Source: Lachnospiraceae bacterium
GTDB taxonomy: Bacteria > Bacillota > Clostridia > Lachnospirales > Lachnospiraceae
DNA length: 64,000 nt
Direction of reading: 5' to 3'
Assembly (NCBI GenBank): GCA_017618195.1
Contig: JAFZUW010000053.1
Location: 1 to 64,000, forward strand
Within the stretch, counting starts at the first letter, position 1. Each line of letters starts with the position of its first letter. Shown here in pieces: positions 62,219 through 64,000 of the stretch. Both the position numbers and the translations under genes were made by a program. The notes beneath the pieces are model-generated. The model saw only the letters and a list, made by a program, of their open reading frames with translations. It had not been told where the DNA came from and ran no database searches.

Positions 62219-62905
62219 TTACTCGTCTTTGATCACATACCCGACGCCCCGCACGGTCTGGATCATGTTAATCCCGTACGGTTCGTCGATCTTGCTGCGC
62301 ACGTGGCGCACATATACGTCTATTACGTTGGTCTCACCGAAATAGTCATAACCGCACACCTTCCCGAGAAGCGTGTCGCGGGAAAGGACGATATTCCGGT
62401 TCTGAAGAAGGATGGTAAGAAGGTCAAACTCACGCTTCGACAATTCAATCGAAGTGCCGTCATAAGTAACGCTGTAAGCGGTCGGATTTACCTTTAGTTT
62501 GCCGTAAGTAAGGCACGATTCCTCCTCCGCCGGCTTGGCCGAAGATTTCTTCTTCAGCGCCACACGGATGCGTGCCAGCAGTTCCTCAATTGCGAACGGT
62601 TTCGTTACGTAGTCGTCTGCACCCGAATCCAGCCCCGACACTTTATCCATAACGGCGTCTCTCGCCGTGAGAAGGATTACCGGAACCTCCGACGTTTTTC
62701 TGAGCCTGCGGAGTACTTCGAGCCCATTTAAGCCCGGAAGCATGATATCAAGCAGAATGATATCGAATCCGCCCTCTTCCGCCATGGAAAGTCCTGTCCT
62801 TCCGTCTGCCGCCTTTGCAACTTCATAGCCCTCGTGTTTGAGCTCCAGCTCCGTAAAACGGGCGATCTGCTCTTCATCTTCCACGATCAATACGCGTACT
62901 GCCAT
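62219..62905 (-). CDS. OmpR/PhoB-family response regulator
   Basis: A 228-residue regulator: receiver domain with acidic pair VEDEEQ, phospho-acceptor Asp in IILLDIMLPG near 52, T in LLTARD and Lys in VTKPFAIEE. The C-terminal winged helix (about 130-228) has VLSRDTLLGKVCGYDYFGETNVIDVYVRHVRSKI. It is probably phosphorylated by the kinase encoded just downstream. GGAAGGA precedes the ATG. The 11-bp tandem repeats before the 62981-63538 gene are a candidate target. Confidence 0.94.
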   Translation of the reverse strand: MAVRVLIVEDEEQIARFTELELKHEGYEVAKAADGRTGLSMAEEGGFDIILLDIMLPGLNGLEVLRRLRKTSEVPVILLTARDAVMDKVSGLDSGADDYVTKPFAIEELLARIRVALKKKSSAKPAEEESCLTYGKLKVNPTAYSVTYDGTSIELSKREFDLLTILLQNRNIVLSRDTLLGKVCGYDYFGETNVIDVYVRHVRSKIDEPYGINMIQTVRGVGYVIKDE

Positions 62906-62945
62906 ACTTTATTCCTTCCGTTCTACCGCTGCTTCGGTACGAAAG

Positions 62946-62976
62946 AGGCCGGGACTGGTGCGACCCGGCCTTTTTC
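62946..62976. terminator. Hairpin between the UBA-like gene and the response regulator
   Basis: GGCCGGG (62947-62953) and CCCGGCC (62964-62970) form a strong stem. The T-run (TTTTTCTC) is on the plus-strand side, while on the minus strand only CTCTTTC follows, so in the direction of the genes it may act as a partial attenuator. Confidence 0.55.
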
Positions 62977-62980
62977 TCAC

Positions 62981-63538
62981 TTACTGCATGTCGTCGTAAT
63001 TTTCGAAACCGCGGTTAAAATCTTCTTTCCACTTTTCCGCCTGCTCGGAAGCCTTTCTTGCAGCGCGGTTCAGTTTATTGTCTTTGTTGAACGCCGGTCC
63101 GCTGAAGGAGTAGTGGCACTCACAGAACAAACCGACAACCAGGAGGATTGCTTCCAGCCAGAAGCAAGGGAAAAATAGCAGCGCGGGGATGATCAGCGGG
63201 ATCCGGAGGATCGACTCGCCGTGACGTTCAATGTCGAGGCAGTTCTCACAACCGGCCTTGATCAGCTTTACGACAAATCCGAAGAATTTGCCGAGCGCTT
63301 CGCCGAACGACTCACTCTTGCGTGCCTGCTTTACGGGCTCGCCCTTTACCGGCTCTTCCGAATATTCCTCGGTAAATGCGACTCCCTTGCGGTTGCGGAG
63401 ACGTCCGCTTGCTTCCAGATACAATACGGCATCGAGGATATCCTCGCCGCAGGCGTTGAGTGCCGCCTCGGCTTCTTCTCTCGTTACCATAACCTTTTCA
63501 CAAATCTTTGTAATCTTTTCTTCTTTCGTCATATTCAT
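62981..63538 (-). CDS. UBA-like / membrane protein (DUF4342-like)
   Basis: The 185-residue protein starts with a UBA-type helical bundle (KICEKVMVTREEAEAALNACGEDILDAVLYLEASG) as in DUF4342 proteins. A charged linker, an amphipathic region (SFGEALGKFFGFVVKLIKA), one or two hydrophobic helices (IPLIIPALLFFPCFWLEAILLVVGLFC) and a basic-acidic tail follow. Function unknown; as first gene before a two-component system it may be part of its output or sensing. AAAGGA lies upstream of the ATG. Confidence 0.7.
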   Translation of the reverse strand: MNMTKEEKITKICEKVMVTREEAEAALNACGEDILDAVLYLEASGRLRNRKGVAFTEEYSEEPVKGEPVKQARKSESFGEALGKFFGFVVKLIKAGCENCLDIERHGESILRIPLIIPALLFFPCFWLEAILLVVGLFCECHYSFSGPAFNKDNKLNRAARKASEQAEKWKEDFNRGFENYDDMQ

Positions 63539-63588
63539 GATCCTGTTTCCTTTCTTTCCTGCACTTCATATGTGCTTTCGATGGCTTT

Positions 63589-63642
63589 ATGTTACCAAGG
63601 CAAGATGAAATGACAATGTGGGAAAGATTAAGGAAAGATTAA
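63589..63642 (-). promoter_or_regulatory. Promoter with 11-bp tandem repeat
   Basis: On the minus strand: TTAATCTTTCC repeated twice exactly (63621-63642), then TTGTCA (63611-63616), a 16-bp spacer and TAACAT (63589-63594). The 11-bp spacing (NTTAA-N6-NTTAA) ending 4 bp before the -35 is how OmpR/PhoB-type activators sit. Confidence 0.6.
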
Positions 63643-63660
63643 AAAATCGTTTGATTTGAT

Positions 63661-64000
63661 TTATTTTCGAACAACCACGCGGACGCTTCCGCGGATGTAT
63701 TTTACGGCTTCCGCGTCAAGAACTTCGCCGCACATGTATACGGGAACGCACGGCGGCATGCTCACAAGCGGCTCCGCAAGAATGCGGCCTGCGCAGTCGC
63801 GCGCGCTTACGTATTCGCTTTCCATAAGGATCGCTTCCGCAGGCGTCAGGGCCCTCGCGGGTGCATCCATACGGATCGTCCTGTCCTCGGGCGCCGTTAA
63901 CTCTTCGTCGGGCTTTCCGGGGAGCTTGCCCGCAAGATCGATCAGCGTCTCACGAACCTTCTCGAACTCCTCCTCTCTCGTCTGCGGCGAGAACATCATC
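63661..64000 (-). CDS. Orn/Lys/Arg decarboxylase family, C-terminal part (cut by window)
   Basis: About 113 residues of the C-terminus of a gene that runs past the right edge. The segment ALTPAEAILMESEYVSARDCAGRILAEPLVSMPPCVPVYMCGEVL is the typical C-terminal domain of group III PLP-dependent decarboxylases (P-x-E-A, G-R-x-x-A-E, P-P-x-x-P-x-x-x-x-G-E). The usual YPPGIP reads MPPCVP. The catalytic PLP domain is outside the window, so the substrate (lysine, arginine or ornithine) cannot be told. Confidence 0.75.
   Translation of the reverse strand, partial: MMFSPQTREEEFEKVRETLIDLAGKLPGKPDEELTAPEDRTIRMDAPARALTPAEAILMESEYVSARDCAGRILAEPLVSMPPCVPVYMCGEVLDAEAVKYIRGSVRVVVRK

Overview
The window looks like a chromosomal segment of an anaerobic low-to-mid GC Firmicute (Clostridia, most like Lachnospiraceae). 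The reasons are a large Bacillus/Clostridium-type SRP RNA with an Alu domain, strong AGGAGG ribosome sites, sigma-A promoters with 17-bp spacers, a holB-ricT-trmN6 gene run, and a Gram-positive type IV pilus operon without a secretin. No phage, insertion sequence or CRISPR array was seen.

Layout. 1-8430 (mostly - strand): small heat-shock protein, Xaa-His dipeptidase, FHA protein, metK, murA, flavin reductase-like protein and a TPR/acidic protein. 8603-8905: SRP RNA on the + strand. 9047-23235: a 13-gene type IV pilus operon read right to left from one promoter near 23309: pilB, pilT, pilC, two paralogous pilins, prepilin peptidase, a PilM-PilN fusion, PilO and five minor pilin-like or anchored genes. 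23532-26809: trmN6, ricT, holB and a guanylate-kinase-like gene.

26811-40392 is a cell-surface glycopolymer region on the - strand. It holds a DUF2304/GT2 pair, an STT3/PglB-like oligosaccharyltransferase, a polytopic membrane protein, two winged-helix-fused phosphocholine enzymes (LicC-like and LicC/LicA-like), an NCS1-type permease, a 59-residue membrane protein, a YidC-sulfatase fusion and a TagF-like glycerophosphotransferase. My inference is that it builds and decorates (phosphocholine or phosphoglycerol, and possibly protein-linked glycan) an envelope polymer.

40492-48490: trmB, tRNA-Lys(CTT), a GT-C membrane protein with two KWY-ending anchored proteins, trpE-trpG, an orphan Zn/Mn-type ABC ATPase and an araD-like epimerase. 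48532-64000: D,D-carboxypeptidase, FAD-dependent dehydrogenase, a stand-alone reverse transcriptase preceded by a compact multi-hairpin element closed by a 13-bp inverted repeat, two uncharacterised proteins, CopA with a C-terminal CopZ domain carrying its own ribosome site, a GT2, a CDF metal transporter, a two-component system with an upstream UBA/membrane protein behind an 11-bp tandem repeat, and the C-terminal end of an Orn/Lys/Arg-decarboxylase-family gene cut by the window edge.

The best candidates for new biology are the reverse transcriptase with its structured upstream RNA, the YidC-sulfatase fusion, the STT3 homologue with a degenerate WWDYG motif, and the HTH-fused Lic enzymes with repeated TTGTTCA sites at their promoter. 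All functions are read from sequence motifs; no database search was possible.
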